64,000 bases of DNA from Ruegeria sp. Alg231-54 (GCF_900143525.1 NZ_FREZ01000011.1:47828-111827); one strand, 5' to 3'; shown: positions 35,638-45,750, counted from the stretch's first letter. Notes: generated by a model not told the origin, from the sequence alone. A program made the numbers and translations.

Positions 35638-37059
35638 TCAGTCCAGTGTATTCTTGTAGATCACGCCGTCCTTCATGATCAGATCCATCGCGGGGATCTC
35701 TCCGGGTTTACGGTCTGGTGCATCGAACAATTCTTTGCTGCCACCTATCAGCGTGATGTCTTCCAGGGGGTTGCCATCGATCAACAAGATGTCAGCATAT
35801 GCGCCTTCCACGATCACACCGAGGGAACCGGCGGGATATGGGTTCTGGCCGCCCGTGAGAGCGGCGAGATCGCCGCCGATGGAGGTCATAGATTTCAGCG
35901 TCTGCAAAGTGCCAAACTTGTCCGCCCAGAACCAGATCTCGTGATCGCGGTTGCGGATCGCGTTCGCTGGCGTAACCGTGACGGTATCCACGCCAAAGGT
36001 GGTCTTTTCCAAAAGCTTCGGAAACTTCAAAAGAATATCTGGAATCCGTGCCATACCCTGAGCAACAAGCAATGACTTGGCTTTGTTAACTGACGGCTCA
36101 GGTCCAAACGTGCGCTCGATTGCTTCGAGAGAAGAAACGGAGAGCTGCGGATTATAGAACACGCCTGCTTCGACCATCATTGCGGCTGTCTCCTCATCGA
36201 GAAACTGCCCATGCATGATCTCTCCCAGGCCGAGGCGCAAACCGCGTTGAATATCGGGTGGGTTGTTCACATGCGCCGTGGCGTAGGTGCCCCAGTCATT
36301 CGAAGCACGGACGACGGCTGTCACTTCCTCGTCAGTGCCTTGTATCGTATGCAAGCCATCCTTCGAAGAGAAAACGCCACCGCTCATCATCATCTTGTTC
36401 AACACTGCCCCGTTCGCAAGGTTCTGACGGGCGGCACTCAGCGACGCATCGTACCCATCAACGACATATGCCAGACCAAGTTGCGCGACTTTGCCAGTGT
36501 TTCGGCTTTCGAGCGTGTTTTGACCTTTCAGTCTCCAATCACCATGTCCGGAAGTCTGGCTGATCACAGCGCCAGCGTGGTAAATCCGGGGCCCAATTGC
36601 AAAACCGTTGTCAATTGCGCGGCGGATCCCCGTCTGCAATGCACCGACGTCCCGTACGGTCGTGAAGCCATCCATCAGGATGCTTTGCGCCGTGAATGCC
36701 GCCATTGCCCCGATTTCCTGCCAGTCACGGTGCTCAAACGTGTCGTATCCACCAACCATATGTTGCATGTTCAGGTGCACGTGACTTTCGATAAGTCCCG
36801 GCATCAATGTGCGGCCGCCACCGTCGATGACCGTGGCATCTGGTGCATCAATGGCGTCCGCTGACACGGTCTTGATCAAGTTGCCTTCGACCAGAACACT
36901 GGCGTTCTCCATTAGAGATTCATTCATCCCATCGAAAATATTCACATTGGTGAACAGCGTCTGCGCTGGCGTGTCCTGAGCGAACGTGATGCTGGCAGAA
37001 AGGGTTATTGCTGCAGCGAGCGCCGCAACCCCAGTCGTGTATTTTGACAAGATTTTCAT
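35638..37059 (-). CDS. Exported amidohydrolase family protein (tandem paralogue)
   Basis: A 473-residue protein with signal peptide (cleavage near ITFAQD). TIM-barrel amidohydrolase of the imidazolonepropionase/prolidase-like group: HVHLNM after LMPGLIES, Lys in NKMMMSGG (candidate metal-bridging carbamylated Lys), His in ATAHVNN and IMHGQ, Asp in FGVDTVTV. It hydrolyses C-N bonds in related members; the substrate here is unknown. It lies 61 bases upstream of its frameshifted paralogue in the same orientation, likely one operon, and is divergent from the AraC-type gene at 37260. Confidence 0.88.
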   Translation of the reverse strand: MKILSKYTTGVAALAAAITLSASITFAQDTPAQTLFTNVNIFDGMNESLMENASVLVEGNLIKTVSADAIDAPDATVIDGGGRTLMPGLIESHVHLNMQHMVGGYDTFEHRDWQEIGAMAAFTAQSILMDGFTTVRDVGALQTGIRRAIDNGFAIGPRIYHAGAVISQTSGHGDWRLKGQNTLESRNTGKVAQLGLAYVVDGYDASLSAARQNLANGAVLNKMMMSGGVFSSKDGLHTIQGTDEEVTAVVRASNDWGTYATAHVNNPPDIQRGLRLGLGEIMHGQFLDEETAAMMVEAGVFYNPQLSVSSLEAIERTFGPEPSVNKAKSLLVAQGMARIPDILLKFPKLLEKTTFGVDTVTVTPANAIRNRDHEIWFWADKFGTLQTLKSMTSIGGDLAALTGGQNPYPAGSLGVIVEGAYADILLIDGNPLEDITLIGGSKELFDAPDRKPGEIPAMDLIMKDGVIYKNTLD

Positions 37060-37259
37060 AAGGTTCCCCGAAAGATGGCCGAAAACGAAACTGGCTTCAT
37101 GTCCGTACAGGTTGCCTGAACTTCAGAGCAAATACCTGACAATTTACCGCAGTTGATCACGATTAGTATGTCAAAATGCCAAGTTTTAGAAAATATCGAC
37201 GCCACTATTCTGTCGAGTCGCTTATACTAGTCCGGACTTCGACAAGTGAGGACTTTCCA

Positions 37260-38291
37260 GTGGCAGCAAATCAGGAACGTAGCGATGTGCCAATGGTTCG
37301 AGCAACAGTATTGGAGCCGGTTGTTCATGCGCTACAGACCTGTGGCGAAGATACTGAAGTCTTTCTGGCGGCTTTTAATCTTTCGCAAGCGCCGATCAAG
37401 GACCCGACTTTCTACATTCGAAACGATGTTGTTTACAGCGTGTTCGCGGCGGCGGCTGACCTACGTAACGACCAGAGTTTTTGCGCGTCCGTTGGCCGTA
37501 ACATCGACCTGACAGAGTTCCTACCGTTCGGAGGCCCACTTAAAGGGGCAACGACCATTGGTGAGTTTTTTTCTAGCTTCACACAAGCGGTCTCCAGCGA
37601 GACGACATCCATCTCGCAAAGCCTGTTCGTCGAAGATGCCACGGCCTATTTCAGTGCCAAACGTAGGTTTACACCGTCCGTGTCTCCTGCTCACAGCGAT
37701 GGCTTTATGATAGGAATTTGGATCACATTCTTGCACGAAGCGCTCGATTTCCGCTGGGATCCGTCTTCGGTTTTGGTCAGGATGTGCGATCCGGCGGTTC
37801 TGCCGCATGAGTTTCACGGCATCCGGGCGATCAAGAGCAATGACCGGGGCTTTTCCATTCGCTTCCCTGCTGCATGGTTGGCGATTCCGCTGAATGGGGA
37901 CTTATTGCCCGAAGACACGGATGAATTGGCCGGTCCGCAACTGGATATGTTGCCCCCCACGGGGTTTGTGGATGCCATTCAGACAATACTAAGGAAACAC
38001 ATTAGCGAAGGTGATTTGAACGTGAGTACAGCCGCTGAACTGTGCGGGTTCTCAAAATCTTCGCTGGCGCGCAGACTGGCCAAGTTTGATACGACCATTG
38101 TCGAGATTCTTACCGTCCTGAGAATGGAGGCTGCCAAGGACACTCTGGCCAATTCCAGCGCCTCTATCCAGAACATTGCGCTTAACCTTGGCTATTCTGA
38201 CACGACCGCATTTAGCAGGGCGTTTCGCAAACGTACCGGGCTATCTCCCCGTGCTTACAGGCAATCGGTCAAGACAACGGAACAACTATAA
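37260..38291 (+). CDS. AraC-family regulator with Arabinose_bd-type sensor
   Basis: A 343-residue regulator when started at GTG 37260, six bases after GAGGA; an ATG at 37176 in the same frame would add 28 residues and cannot be excluded. The N-terminal 200 residues follow the OruR/ArgR-like sensor type (FYIRNDVVYSVFAAAADL..., LPFGGPLKGATTIGEFFSSF). The C-terminal helix-turn-helix pair is clear (TAAELCGFSKSSLARRLAKF and IALNLGYSDTTAFSRAFRKRTGLSPRAYR). Divergent from the amidohydrolase pair and probably its regulator. Confidence 0.85.
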   Translation: MAANQERSDVPMVRATVLEPVVHALQTCGEDTEVFLAAFNLSQAPIKDPTFYIRNDVVYSVFAAAADLRNDQSFCASVGRNIDLTEFLPFGGPLKGATTIGEFFSSFTQAVSSETTSISQSLFVEDATAYFSAKRRFTPSVSPAHSDGFMIGIWITFLHEALDFRWDPSSVLVRMCDPAVLPHEFHGIRAIKSNDRGFSIRFPAAWLAIPLNGDLLPEDTDELAGPQLDMLPPTGFVDAIQTILRKHISEGDLNVSTAAELCGFSKSSLARRLAKFDTTIVEILTVLRMEAAKDTLANSSASIQNIALNLGYSDTTAFSRAFRKRTGLSPRAYRQSVKTTEQL

Positions 38292-38535
38292 TGACTGTGA
38301 TCATCAAGATCGTGCTGACCGCATTCTTTTGTAGAGCAGAAAAGAATTGATCTTGGGACTGCTCTAAGTTGTTCTCCAAATTGAAAACCGCCATCCGTTT
38401 CAATCCTTTCGAATGACTGGAAACCGCCCTTCTTGCGCAATGGTGAGTTCGAGAGCCAGTCGATTTAGCGCTCGCAGCGAAGGTCCGGTAGGTGGGGGGC
38501 CGCTGCCGTCGAGGTCTCTTGCAGCATTGGTCAAC

Positions 38536-38608
38536 AAGGGCTCGGAGCAGTCATTCGCTGCGCAGTGCATCAATGACTGCTACGCGGACAAAGTGAGCTT
38601 TTGCTGCG
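38536..38608. repeat. Type I dispersed intergenic repeat
   Basis: AAGGGCTCGGAGCAGTCATT, CGCTGCGCAGTGCATCAATG, ACTGCTACGCGGACAAAGTG. Lies in the gap between the AraC gene and the trp leader, about 90 bases upstream of the leader ATG. The rest of that gap (38292-38535) holds no recognised feature. Confidence 0.7.
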
Positions 38609-38697
38609 ATTGCGCGAGTGTCGGCTTTAGACGCATCGAACTATAGATAAGAAATGCCGGGTTGACCGACCTTAGTTACAGAATTAAACGCAGGTCT

Positions 38698-38748
38698 ATG
38701 GAAAGCAAAAAAATGATCTCAAATTTTTGGTGGCTGGTCTCCTTATAA
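38698..38748 (+). CDS. trp leader peptide upstream of trpS
   Basis: A 16-codon reading frame, MESKKMISNFWWLVSL then TAA, with AGG six bases before the ATG. Two adjacent Trp codons occupy 38728-38733, near the end of the peptide, where a leader-peptide attenuator requires them. Trp is the rarest amino acid, so tandem Trp in a 16-residue frame directly before a tryptophanyl-tRNA synthetase and a terminator is unlikely by chance. Too short for routine gene calling. Confidence 0.88.
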   Translation: MESKKMISNFWWLVSL

Positions 38749-38799
38749 GGCGACTGGACAGTATTTTATTCCGAGGTCGCCGTTTGGGCGGCCTTTTTT
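38737..38799 (+). promoter_or_regulatory. Ribosome-mediated attenuator controlling trpS
   Basis: Four segments can pair in the classical exclusive manner. Segment 1 GTCTCC (38737-38742) pairs with segment 2 GGCGAC (38749-38754), one mismatch. Segment 2 pairs perfectly with segment 3 GTCGCC (38776-38781), the antiterminator. Segment 3 pairs with segment 4 to form the terminator (38775-38793). A ribosome stalled on the Trp codons would cover segment 1 and allow the 2:3 antiterminator. A ribosome reaching the stop codon would cover segment 2 and let the terminator form. Thus low charged tRNA-Trp should raise trpS expression. Confidence 0.85.
38775..38799 (+). terminator. Attenuator terminator of trpS
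   Basis: GGTCGCC (38775-38781) pairs with GGCGGCC (38787-38793) over seven pairs including one T-G, with a five-base loop GTTTG, followed directly by six T. It ends 45 bases before the trpS ATG. Confidence 0.88.
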
Positions 38800-38844
38800 G
38801 TTTCCATGCGTCCTGCGGCACCTCTTCTCATCGAGGACACGCTC

Positions 38845-39846
38845 ATGACTAAACCAATCATTCTTACCGGAGACCGCACGACAGGGCCGCTCCATATCGG
38901 CCACTACGCAGGTTCACTTGCAAACCGTTTGGCATACCAGGACAGTCATGAGCAATTCTTGCTTCTGGCGGACACTCAGGCACTAACCGATAACGCTGAT
39001 GATCCTGAAAAAGTAAAACGCAACGTGATGGAAGTTGCTCTTGATTACCTTGCTGTCGGCATCGACCCGACACGCACGACGATCTGCCTGCAATCGCATC
39101 TACCAGCGCTTGCGGAACTGTCTATGCTGTACCTCAACTTTGTCACCGTTTCCCGCTTAGAACGCAATCCAACGATTAAAGATGAAATCCGGGCGCGTGG
39201 ATTTGGCCGTGCAATACCTGCGGGCTTCTTATGTTATCCGGCGGCACAAGCCGCTGATATCACTGCATTCAAAGCAACCGTTGTCCCGGTAGGTGACGAC
39301 CAAGCGCCGCTGATAGAACAGACCAACGAGATTGTACGCCGGATCAATTCTACCGCTAAGCAGAAGGTACTTCCCGAGGCCATCGCTGTTATTCCCAAGG
39401 CCGGACGGCTTCCCGGTATTGACGGCAAAGCGAAGATGTCGAAATCAGGTGGCAACGCAATTCCACTCTCAGCATCGCCAGATGATATCAGTGCCGCTGT
39501 CAAAGCGATGTTTACGGATCCGAACCATTTGCGTGTCGAAGACCCCGGACAGGTAGAAGGTAATGTTGTCTTCGCCTATCTGGACGCATTTGATGAAGGC
39601 AAGATCGCTGTTGAGGAACTGAAGGCACAGTACCAACGAGGCGGACTTGGCGACGGATTGGTCAAAAAACGATTGGACGGCATTCTTCAAGAGCTGCTTG
39701 CGCCCATTCGGACGCGAAGAGCGCAATTGTCGAAAGACCCCGCCTATGTCCTAGATGTAATCAGAAAAGGTACGGAGATTGCACGAGACCGAACAAATAC
39801 TACGAAGTGCGAAGTTGTCGAGCACCTTGGGTTGTTCAGGCTTTGA
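38845..39846 (+). CDS. trpS: Tryptophanyl-tRNA synthetase, auxiliary (TrpRS II-like) type
   Basis: A 333-residue class I synthetase. The ATG at 38845 follows GAGGA; an upstream in-frame ATG would only add 13 residues. HIGH motif in [15 protein letters not shown] and KMSKS in [10 protein letters not shown] are both intact, with [18 protein letters not shown] between. The opening [13 protein letters not shown] is typical of the auxiliary TrpRS branch rather than the E. coli-like SGxQPSG type. Auxiliary TrpRS enzymes in actinomycetes can give resistance to indolmycin and are controlled by attenuation; a similar stress or resistance role is an inference here. It stands alone, with repeats on both sides. 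Confidence 0.93.
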   Translation: MTKPIILTGDRTTGPLHIGHYAGSLANRLAYQDSHEQFLLLADTQALTDNADDPEKVKRNVMEVALDYLAVGIDPTRTTICLQSHLPALAELSMLYLNFVTVSRLERNPTIKDEIRARGFGRAIPAGFLCYPAAQAADITAFKATVVPVGDDQAPLIEQTNEIVRRINSTAKQKVLPEAIAVIPKAGRLPGIDGKAKMSKSGGNAIPLSASPDDISAAVKAMFTDPNHLRVEDPGQVEGNVVFAYLDAFDEGKIAVEELKAQYQRGGLGDGLVKKRLDGILQELLAPIRTRRAQLSKDPAYVLDVIRKGTEIARDRTNTTKCEVVEHLGLFRL

Positions 39847-39901
39847 CTTGCAGGTTTTGGCGAAAGAGCTGCCGTTCGTATATCATGCAGCATCGGTTAC
39901 A

Positions 39902-39974
39902 AAGGGCTCTAAGTGGTCATTCAAGGCACTCGGCGTGAACGACTGCTCTGCGGACAAACCATCCGTTCGGCAGC
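39902..39974. repeat. Type I dispersed intergenic repeat
   Basis: AAGGGCTCTAAGTGGTCATT, then GAACGACTGCTCTGCGGACA followed by AACCATCCGTTCGGCAGC. The second half can fold because GAACG and CGTTC are complementary. In the 359-base gap after trpS, which holds no other feature. Confidence 0.7.
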
Positions 39975-40205
39975 AAACCCCAGATCTCCGGTTCTGCGTG
40001 TCGCCTAAAAAGCACTCAACGCCTCAAGATCCTTCTCTGAATAAAGGCAATCGGCTTCAATTTCCGCTCACTAAAAATCCTCGAAGTTAGATTTCTTCTA
40101 AGCAAAGTTTTAATTTCTAAACTAAACTCACCAACCTGCGTACCCGAAATTGGTGACTTAAACTTCGTGGTCAACCGAACTGAGAGTTTTGGGTCAGCGA
40201 CGTAT

Positions 40206-41426
40206 CTACCGTTTTGTGACCCGCGTCCCTGCAACCAATCCTGCCGATGGATAGAGCACGATGACGTCATCTGCATCCAAACCACTAGCGACGCTGGCTT
40301 GAACGCCATTGGTCGCGGCCACTTCGATCGGTTGTTCAGAAATTTTTCCGTCCTCGACCAGAAACACAAACCAGTCCTGCTGTGTTCTGAACATGGCACT
40401 GGCGGGAATAATCAACGCTTCCCGATCTTCCTGAATGACGATCCGTACTTCTACTCGGTAGCCGTGGCCCAGTCGGCCAGTGGATACTTCTGGAGTTTCC
40501 ATCGAAATCACAACGTTCACACGCTGTTCTTCGACTCCCAAGGCCGAGAACTTTGTAAATCCGAGAGGATCTATGCGCTCTACCGTTCCGAAAATCGGCT
40601 TCCCCCCACCCCATTCGTCAATAATGACGCGATCACCTACGGACACCTGAACGGCATCGGATGAGAGAAGTTCGGCAACGACTTCAAGGTCACCGTCGAT
40701 GTCGCCAATCTCTAGGATGGGGGCCCCGGCAGGCAGCGTAATCTCGTTTTGCTGTATCACTTGCAAAACCCGCCCGGTCGCAGGCGCCAGTAACGGGATC
40801 ACTTCATCCGACTGTGCTGCGACTGCCGATGCAATTCCAGGGTCATCAAATCTGATTAGCTGCGCACGTGCATTCGTCAGTTCCGCTGTTCGAACCGATA
40901 TGGCAGCCTCGGCGCTATCGACGACGGCCTGTGCAACACGGGCTTCGCGCTCAACGCGGGCCAACGCCGCCTTACTGATGCGGTCGTTTTCCGTCAGCGA
41001 TTCCGCGCGTTCCAGATCTTCTTTTGCCAGCGCCATATCTGCGACCGCCTTGTTCAGATCGGCGCGGGCCACGCGTAGCGCAGCTTCGGCAGCTGTAACT
41101 GCTGCGCGGGCCTGCTCGCGTGTACGTACATCCAGCATGGAAGGATTGGTGGGCAACATGCGTGCGATGACCGTTTGATCAGAAACAACTGGATCACCCG
41201 GTTCAACACCGACGCGGAGCAGTCGTCCGGCAACCGGTGTCGCCACAACATATGAATCGTGCACACGCGTGCGTCCCTCCTCATCGACTGTGACGATAAG
41301 GTCCCCAACTTTGACCTGAGCCAAATCCACGGCCACTGCTCGAGGCCAGAACGCTACCAGCAACACGATCGCAAGTATCACAATGGTGACAATCGAAAGC
41401 ACCCACCGTGATTTTTTTTGCGCCAT
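40206..41426 (-). CDS. HlyD/RND-type periplasmic adaptor (membrane-fusion protein)
   Basis: A 406-residue protein from ATG 41426, which has AAGGAG eight bases upstream within the end of the permease gene. One N-terminal membrane anchor (SRWVLSIVTIVILAIVLLV), a split biotinyl-lipoyl domain (VVATPVAGRLLRVGVEPGDPV and later LLAPATGRVLQVIQQNEITL), a long Ala-rich helical hairpin (residues about 100-190) and a beta-barrel. It is the last gene of an ATPase-permease-adaptor operon and should connect the ABC exporter to an outer-membrane channel not encoded here. Confidence 0.9.
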   Translation of the reverse strand: MAQKKSRWVLSIVTIVILAIVLLVAFWPRAVAVDLAQVKVGDLIVTVDEEGRTRVHDSYVVATPVAGRLLRVGVEPGDPVVSDQTVIARMLPTNPSMLDVRTREQARAAVTAAEAALRVARADLNKAVADMALAKEDLERAESLTENDRISKAALARVEREARVAQAVVDSAEAAISVRTAELTNARAQLIRFDDPGIASAVAAQSDEVIPLLAPATGRVLQVIQQNEITLPAGAPILEIGDIDGDLEVVAELLSSDAVQVSVGDRVIIDEWGGGKPIFGTVERIDPLGFTKFSALGVEEQRVNVVISMETPEVSTGRLGHGYRVEVRIVIQEDREALIIPASAMFRTQQDWFVFLVEDGKISEQPIEVAATNGVQASVASGLDADDVIVLYPSAGLVAGTRVTKR

Positions 41427-41431
41427 GGGCA

Positions 41432-43795
41432 CTACTCCTTAATTTTCAACGCTTCAACCAAGTCAACCCGGTCCACATCTCGCTTTACAATCCACCCAGA
41501 AACTATTGAAGCAGCCAGAACCACCAGCGCCGCAGTGCCATACCCGCTGGGATTAAACACGCTTGGGACCTGGTAAATGTCGGTGCTGAAACCCGCCGAT
41601 ATAGCAAACGACAAAAAGTAGCCCATGAGTGCTCCGAGAGGCAAAGCAACGAGTACGACAGCCGCCAACTCCCCCAAAAGCACATAAGATGCTTCGCCCT
41701 TCGTAAACCCGATGACGCGCAAGCTTGCCAGATCACGCATGCTTTCAGCAAATGAAATGCGCGCAGTATTATAGATGATCCCAAAGGTGATTACAGCCGC
41801 GATGAGGGCCATTACATAACGGGTGGACCCTGCACCTTCGTTCATGATCTTTTGCATCGCCTGCTCCGCATCACGCTTGACCGAGATCCCGGCCACCCGC
41901 GGCAGTTCTGCAAAGTAAAGCTGCAAGGCCTCAAGCCGATCGGATTCCGCCGACAAATAGACTGCCGAGACACGCCCCGGTTCTTTGAGTATGCGGTTAA
42001 GCCCTTCGAGGGACATATACGCAGGAGATCCAAGCAAAGTTTCCGCCACACCGGTAACTTGTACAGTCAAGTTCGGGCGCCGCCCCTCCAGCACGTCAAT
42101 TTCGATGGTATCACCGATTTCCGCATTCAGGACTTTTGCCAAAGCAGTTGAAAGCACAATACCATTCGTATGAAGTTCTACCGGTTCCAAGTCTGACTTC
42201 AAAGCGCGGTTCAGTCGCGCGCCTTCTTGCAGCCCGTTTACGGCACCACGATACTGGCGCAATCCATGCCGAAACTCCACAGGCACCACGCGAACGGGCT
42301 CAACCGCATGAACGCCGCCAAGCGATGCAAGCTCATACTGAACCGTATCGGACAGCGGATGTGTAAAGCTGACCATGGCATCACTGCGGTCAATAACGGA
42401 AAACGTCATGTCAATGGTCTTGTCGAAGCCAGCCAGAATGCTAACCATACCAACAGACAGTGCCATCCCACAGGCAATCCCGACGATCGCGCCTAGGATA
42501 CGGCCGGGTTGCCTCACAATGCGACGTATCACCATTCGGGTTGGCTGGTCCAATAGTCTTTTCATGCGCGAACCGAAGGCCCCAGTCCTGCTATAATCCA
42601 CAGGCGCGGGAGGTCGCATAGCGATGGCGGGTGTCAGACTGAATACCGATCTAAGAACGAGAATTGCGCCTGCGGATGCCGCCAAGACACTAACTGTCAC
42701 TCCAATAGCAAAGGCACCCGCACTGATCTGGAACACGAGGAACGGAAACTTGTAGTACGTCTGGTAAGCACCCGATAAGAGGCGCCCCGACAGAATCCCA
42801 AGCGCCCCGCCGAAAACGGCACCACACAGAGCGATCACCAAGACGAGCTTGAAATAGTGAACGCCTATTTCAAGGCTGGTGTACCCGAAGGCTTTTAGTA
42901 TTCCTATTTGTTCTCGTTCGGATTGGATCATTCGGGCAATCACGATATTGAGCAGGAACGCCGCAATAGCCAGAAAGATCGGCGGCACCACCCCAACTGT
43001 TGCGCGAAGACCAGCGATTTCTTCTGTCACGAACCTGTTGGACGCTTGATCTTCCAATCCGTAAGCGCCCAAACCTCCATATTTATCGAGTAGGCGGTTT
43101 GCCCCGGCGATCACCTCCTGCGTATTGGCATTTCTTGAGAGCAAGAGCAGTGCCTCGTTGAAAGCCCCCTTCATGTCGAAGGCTGCTGCCATGGCATCCT
43201 CCAACATCCACAAAACGGCAAAGCGTGTGTCGTCCGGCACAATTTCTCCCGGAGCGGCGATGTAGATGAACTCCGGGCTTTGCGCCAATCCGACCACAAC
43301 AAGGGTTCTACGAGCGCCGTTCATCGTCGCAGACAGACTATCACCAGGTGCCAGACCAACGGCCTCGGCAAAGCTCTGCAACAGCAAGACTTCGTCATTG
43401 CGCCCGACACGGGGCGCGCGACCGCTTGTAAGCATGTAGCTGTTGAGGAGCGGACGAGCATCCCGCGGTATTGAAAGTGCCGTGGCGCGCACGGGTCTGC
43501 CAGCCTCTGCCAACGTAATCAGAGCCCCGCCAATCACCCGACCTTCAACCGCCGCAACACCGGGCAGATTAGCCAAATGCTGCAGCACCGTTTGCGGCGC
43601 GCGCGCGGCTGGAGCAAAGACATCCGCAAGGCGGTAGCGTTCGTAATACGTGCTGCGTGTCTCGGAAAGCGTACCAACCAAACCGGTCATCATCACGAGG
43701 GTCATTACACCCAATGCGATAACACTGGCTATCGCGACGGCTTGCCCTTTCAAGCGGCTTAAAGTCCGAACCATTTTCTTGTCAAGCGGACTCAC
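41432..43795 (-). CDS. ABC transporter permease with two FtsX domains
   Basis: A 787-residue inner-membrane protein starting at GTG 43795, overlapping the ATPase stop by four bases (GTGA). One helix near residue 25, a periplasmic domain, then FtsX helices around residues 270-390, a second helix near 440, another periplasmic domain and a final FtsX trio (about 670-780). This duplicated layout is that of MacB/LolCE-like mechanotransmission exporters, in which periplasmic domains move substrate without it crossing the membrane pore. With the ATPase and adaptor it forms an export system; the cargo is unknown. Confidence 0.9.
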   Translation of the reverse strand: MSPLDKKMVRTLSRLKGQAVAIASVIALGVMTLVMMTGLVGTLSETRSTYYERYRLADVFAPAARAPQTVLQHLANLPGVAAVEGRVIGGALITLAEAGRPVRATALSIPRDARPLLNSYMLTSGRAPRVGRNDEVLLLQSFAEAVGLAPGDSLSATMNGARRTLVVVGLAQSPEFIYIAAPGEIVPDDTRFAVLWMLEDAMAAAFDMKGAFNEALLLLSRNANTQEVIAGANRLLDKYGGLGAYGLEDQASNRFVTEEIAGLRATVGVVPPIFLAIAAFLLNIVIARMIQSEREQIGILKAFGYTSLEIGVHYFKLVLVIALCGAVFGGALGILSGRLLSGAYQTYYKFPFLVFQISAGAFAIGVTVSVLAASAGAILVLRSVFSLTPAIAMRPPAPVDYSRTGAFGSRMKRLLDQPTRMVIRRIVRQPGRILGAIVGIACGMALSVGMVSILAGFDKTIDMTFSVIDRSDAMVSFTHPLSDTVQYELASLGGVHAVEPVRVVPVEFRHGLRQYRGAVNGLQEGARLNRALKSDLEPVELHTNGIVLSTALAKVLNAEIGDTIEIDVLEGRRPNLTVQVTGVAETLLGSPAYMSLEGLNRILKEPGRVSAVYLSAESDRLEALQLYFAELPRVAGISVKRDAEQAMQKIMNEGAGSTRYVMALIAAVITFGIIYNTARISFAESMRDLASLRVIGFTKGEASYVLLGELAAVVLVALPLGALMGYFLSFAISAGFSTDIYQVPSVFNPSGYGTAALVVLAASIVSGWIVKRDVDRVDLVEALKIKE

Positions 43796-44508
43796 CAGTT
43801 GATCTCTTCAGGTGTGAGCTTTTCGGAATTAACCTGAACATCTCGGATCATGCCGTCTGCAAACTTTATTACCCGGTCTGCCATATCTGCTGTTGCAGCC
43901 GCATGTGTTACAATGAGAACAGTAGTATTCAGTCGTTCATTGACGTCTTTCAGCACGCGAAGCACGGCCCGACCTGTCTGGCTGTCGAGCGCTCCGGTCG
44001 GCTCGTCGCAGAATAAAACAGTGGGTGTTTTCGCAATGGCACGGGCGATGGCAACGCGTTGCTGCTCACCCCCTGAAAGCTGCGCTGGAAAGTGATCCTT
44101 CCTTGCGTCCAGCCCGACAAGGCCCAGTGCATCCGCAGGTCGCATCGGGTTTTGTGCAATTTCGGTTACCAATTCCACATTCTCTTCGGCTGTAAGGCTG
44201 GGCATGAGATTGTAGAACTGAAATACAAACCCTACGTGCTGACGCCGGTATAACGTCAACTCGCGGTCCGAAAGGTTCGTCAACTCTATCCCTTCAAACC
44301 ACGCGTGCCCGCCCGATGCGTGATCGAGGCCTCCGAGTATATTGAGCAGAGTGGACTTCCCGCTGCCGGATGCACCGAGCAAGACGACCATCTCACCTTT
44401 CGGGATTTCAAGGTCGACGCCTCGCAGAGCGTGAACGGCGGCTTCCCCTTCTCCGTAAACCTTGGATAATGCTTCCGTACGGAAGGTATAGCCGGGCGGG
44501 TGTTTCAT
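43792..44508 (-). CDS. ABC transporter ATP-binding protein (MacB/LolD type)
   Basis: A 238-residue nucleotide-binding protein with Walker [10 protein letters not shown] (residues about 46-54), Q loop [12 protein letters not shown], signature LSGGEQQR, Walker [13 protein letters not shown] and a switch His in IVTHAA. The [14 protein letters not shown] stretch is typical of the MacB/LolD group. First gene of the operon, upstream of the permease with which it overlaps. Confidence 0.93.
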   Translation of the reverse strand: MKHPPGYTFRTEALSKVYGEGEAAVHALRGVDLEIPKGEMVVLLGASGSGKSTLLNILGGLDHASGGHAWFEGIELTNLSDRELTLYRRQHVGFVFQFYNLMPSLTAEENVELVTEIAQNPMRPADALGLVGLDARKDHFPAQLSGGEQQRVAIARAIAKTPTVLFCDEPTGALDSQTGRAVLRVLKDVNERLNTTVLIVTHAAATADMADRVIKFADGMIRDVQVNSEKLTPEEINW

Positions 44509-44751
44509 AACAACACCCTGTAATAGCAGTGACGACGGGTCAACACGTTCGCAAATGCAGCAACTTGCCCGTGGTCTTTGTTATCTTTGCCATTCGAACG
44601 ATTAAGGCCGCGCCTTACACCGATTTTGCTTCGGAATTGCGCTAACTAGTGCCCGTCGATAAACCTTACCTTTCTCGATTAGTCGAGGACGCTATCGACA
44701 CCACAAGTACAGAAACGAACGGTAGCTTTGGGAGACCCGTTGAGAGTCCGC

Positions 44752-44823
44752 TTTGGGCTCGAAGCGGTCGCTCGTAGAGTTTGGGCGAATGTCTGCTGTG
44801 CGGACAAAACCGCCGCTTTCCGT
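44752..44823. repeat. Type I dispersed intergenic repeat
   Basis: TTTGGGCTCGAAGCGGTCGC, then GAATGTCTGCTGTGCGGACA and AAACCGCCGCTTTCCG. In the 422-base gap between the ABC operon and the cytochrome gene. Confidence 0.72.
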
Positions 44824-44838
44824 ATTGTTGTGTGAGCT

Positions 44839-44871
44839 GCTTTAGCTCAACTAATTCAACTGAGCTAAAGC
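44839..44871. repeat. Perfect inverted repeat with 11-bp arms
   Basis: GCTTTAGCTCA (44839-44849) and TGAGCTAAAGC (44861-44871) separated by 11 bases. No T-run follows on either strand. It lies about 60 bases beyond the end of the cytochrome gene and may be a weak terminator or a protein-binding site. Confidence 0.5.
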
Positions 44872-44930
44872 ATGAAAAACAAAGATGGCTTAGGCCAAAT
44901 CGATTTTCTGTCCGTCTGCTCCTACCTTTT

Positions 44931-45344
44931 TCAGGGAAGGTTAGACCCTGACGCTGGATCCTGCAGTGCCTCAAGGTAGTTTGCGATCTCGATCAGCTTG
45001 GTCGGCATAAGGAACGGCTCGCTATTTCCCGGATCGAACTCACTCATTTCATGGTCCAAAATGTCTACAATAACGGGCATATCCTCCCGCGGTAGGGTAT
45101 TGCGGGAATACCCGCTCAGTATCTCCATAACCTCAAGGGCGGGCCACATACCGTCGCGTCGGGCTGCAATCTTAGTCAAATCCGCCGGCTTTGTGCTCAA
45201 ACGCACTGCTGCAGGCCCATCGCCCTTCCCATCAACACCATGACAAGACACGCAGTGCTGCATGTAGAGTGTTTTGCCGGCACTTGTGGTTTCTAAGGTG
45301 GTTCCCATCAAAACAAACGGAACCAAAAGCAGCCAATACTTCAT
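44931..45344 (-). CDS. Exported c-type cytochrome
   Basis: A 137-residue protein with a signal peptide (cleavage near TTSAG) and a single haem-binding CVSCH (about residues 31-35). The GxGDGPAAVRLSTKPADLT stretch after it is typical of small class I cytochromes c used as electron carriers or subunits of periplasmic oxidoreductases. Candidate distal Met lies in the EPFLMP segment. No redox partner gene is adjacent, so the role is open. Confidence 0.87.
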   Translation of the reverse strand: MKYWLLLVPFVLMGTTLETTSAGKTLYMQHCVSCHGVDGKGDGPAAVRLSTKPADLTKIAARRDGMWPALEVMEILSGYSRNTLPREDMPVIVDILDHEMSEFDPGNSEPFLMPTKLIEIANYLEALQDPASGSNLP

Positions 45345-45750
45345 AAGGGCGATCTTTCTGAAACTGTGCGCTAGCGTTAACGCTTAAGGAAAACGGAAAC
45401 TTTGATCTCGGTCAAGGGACCTATCATGGATCAAGCAATGACAGATCGAAGCCATTCGCATCCATGCGAGCGCAAGTGGGGATACTTCGCGAGTTAAAAC
45501 GGTTCTGGGTCAGGTTCCTGCTCTGCATCCCTTGAGAGACGGCGACAAGCGGAAACAGACTGTCAGAAAACGGCGGCGAAGGTCTGGGTTGCGGGCAAAG
45601 GCAGCCACTGGTTTTGGTCTTCAAGCTTGTCCGGTTGGTAGACCAAAGCTGCCGACCGAACAGTGAGGGTGAGTTTCTGATTGCAACGGCCTTACGAGCC
45701 CCGCACAAATGGCAACCCGTATTGTCCAGCTGCTTCTGGTGTGTGCAACA
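45345..45750. other. Gene-free interval
   Basis: A 406-base gap between the cytochrome gene start and the end of gltS. Short frames here lack ribosome sites and recognised domains. A GACCAAAGCTGCCGACCG fragment near 45640 recalls the type I repeat. No terminator was recognised. Confidence 0.5.

Noticed and set aside
38662..38690. TTGACC with a weak -10 as the trp leader promoter
   Set aside because: It would place the transcript start at or next to the leader ATG and leave no ribosome site; the real promoter is probably further upstream and was not assigned.
45424..45708. 94-codon frame between the cytochrome and gltS genes
   Set aside because: Low-complexity Ser/Arg-rich translation without ribosome site; resembles random GC-rich intergenic sequence with repeat fragments.
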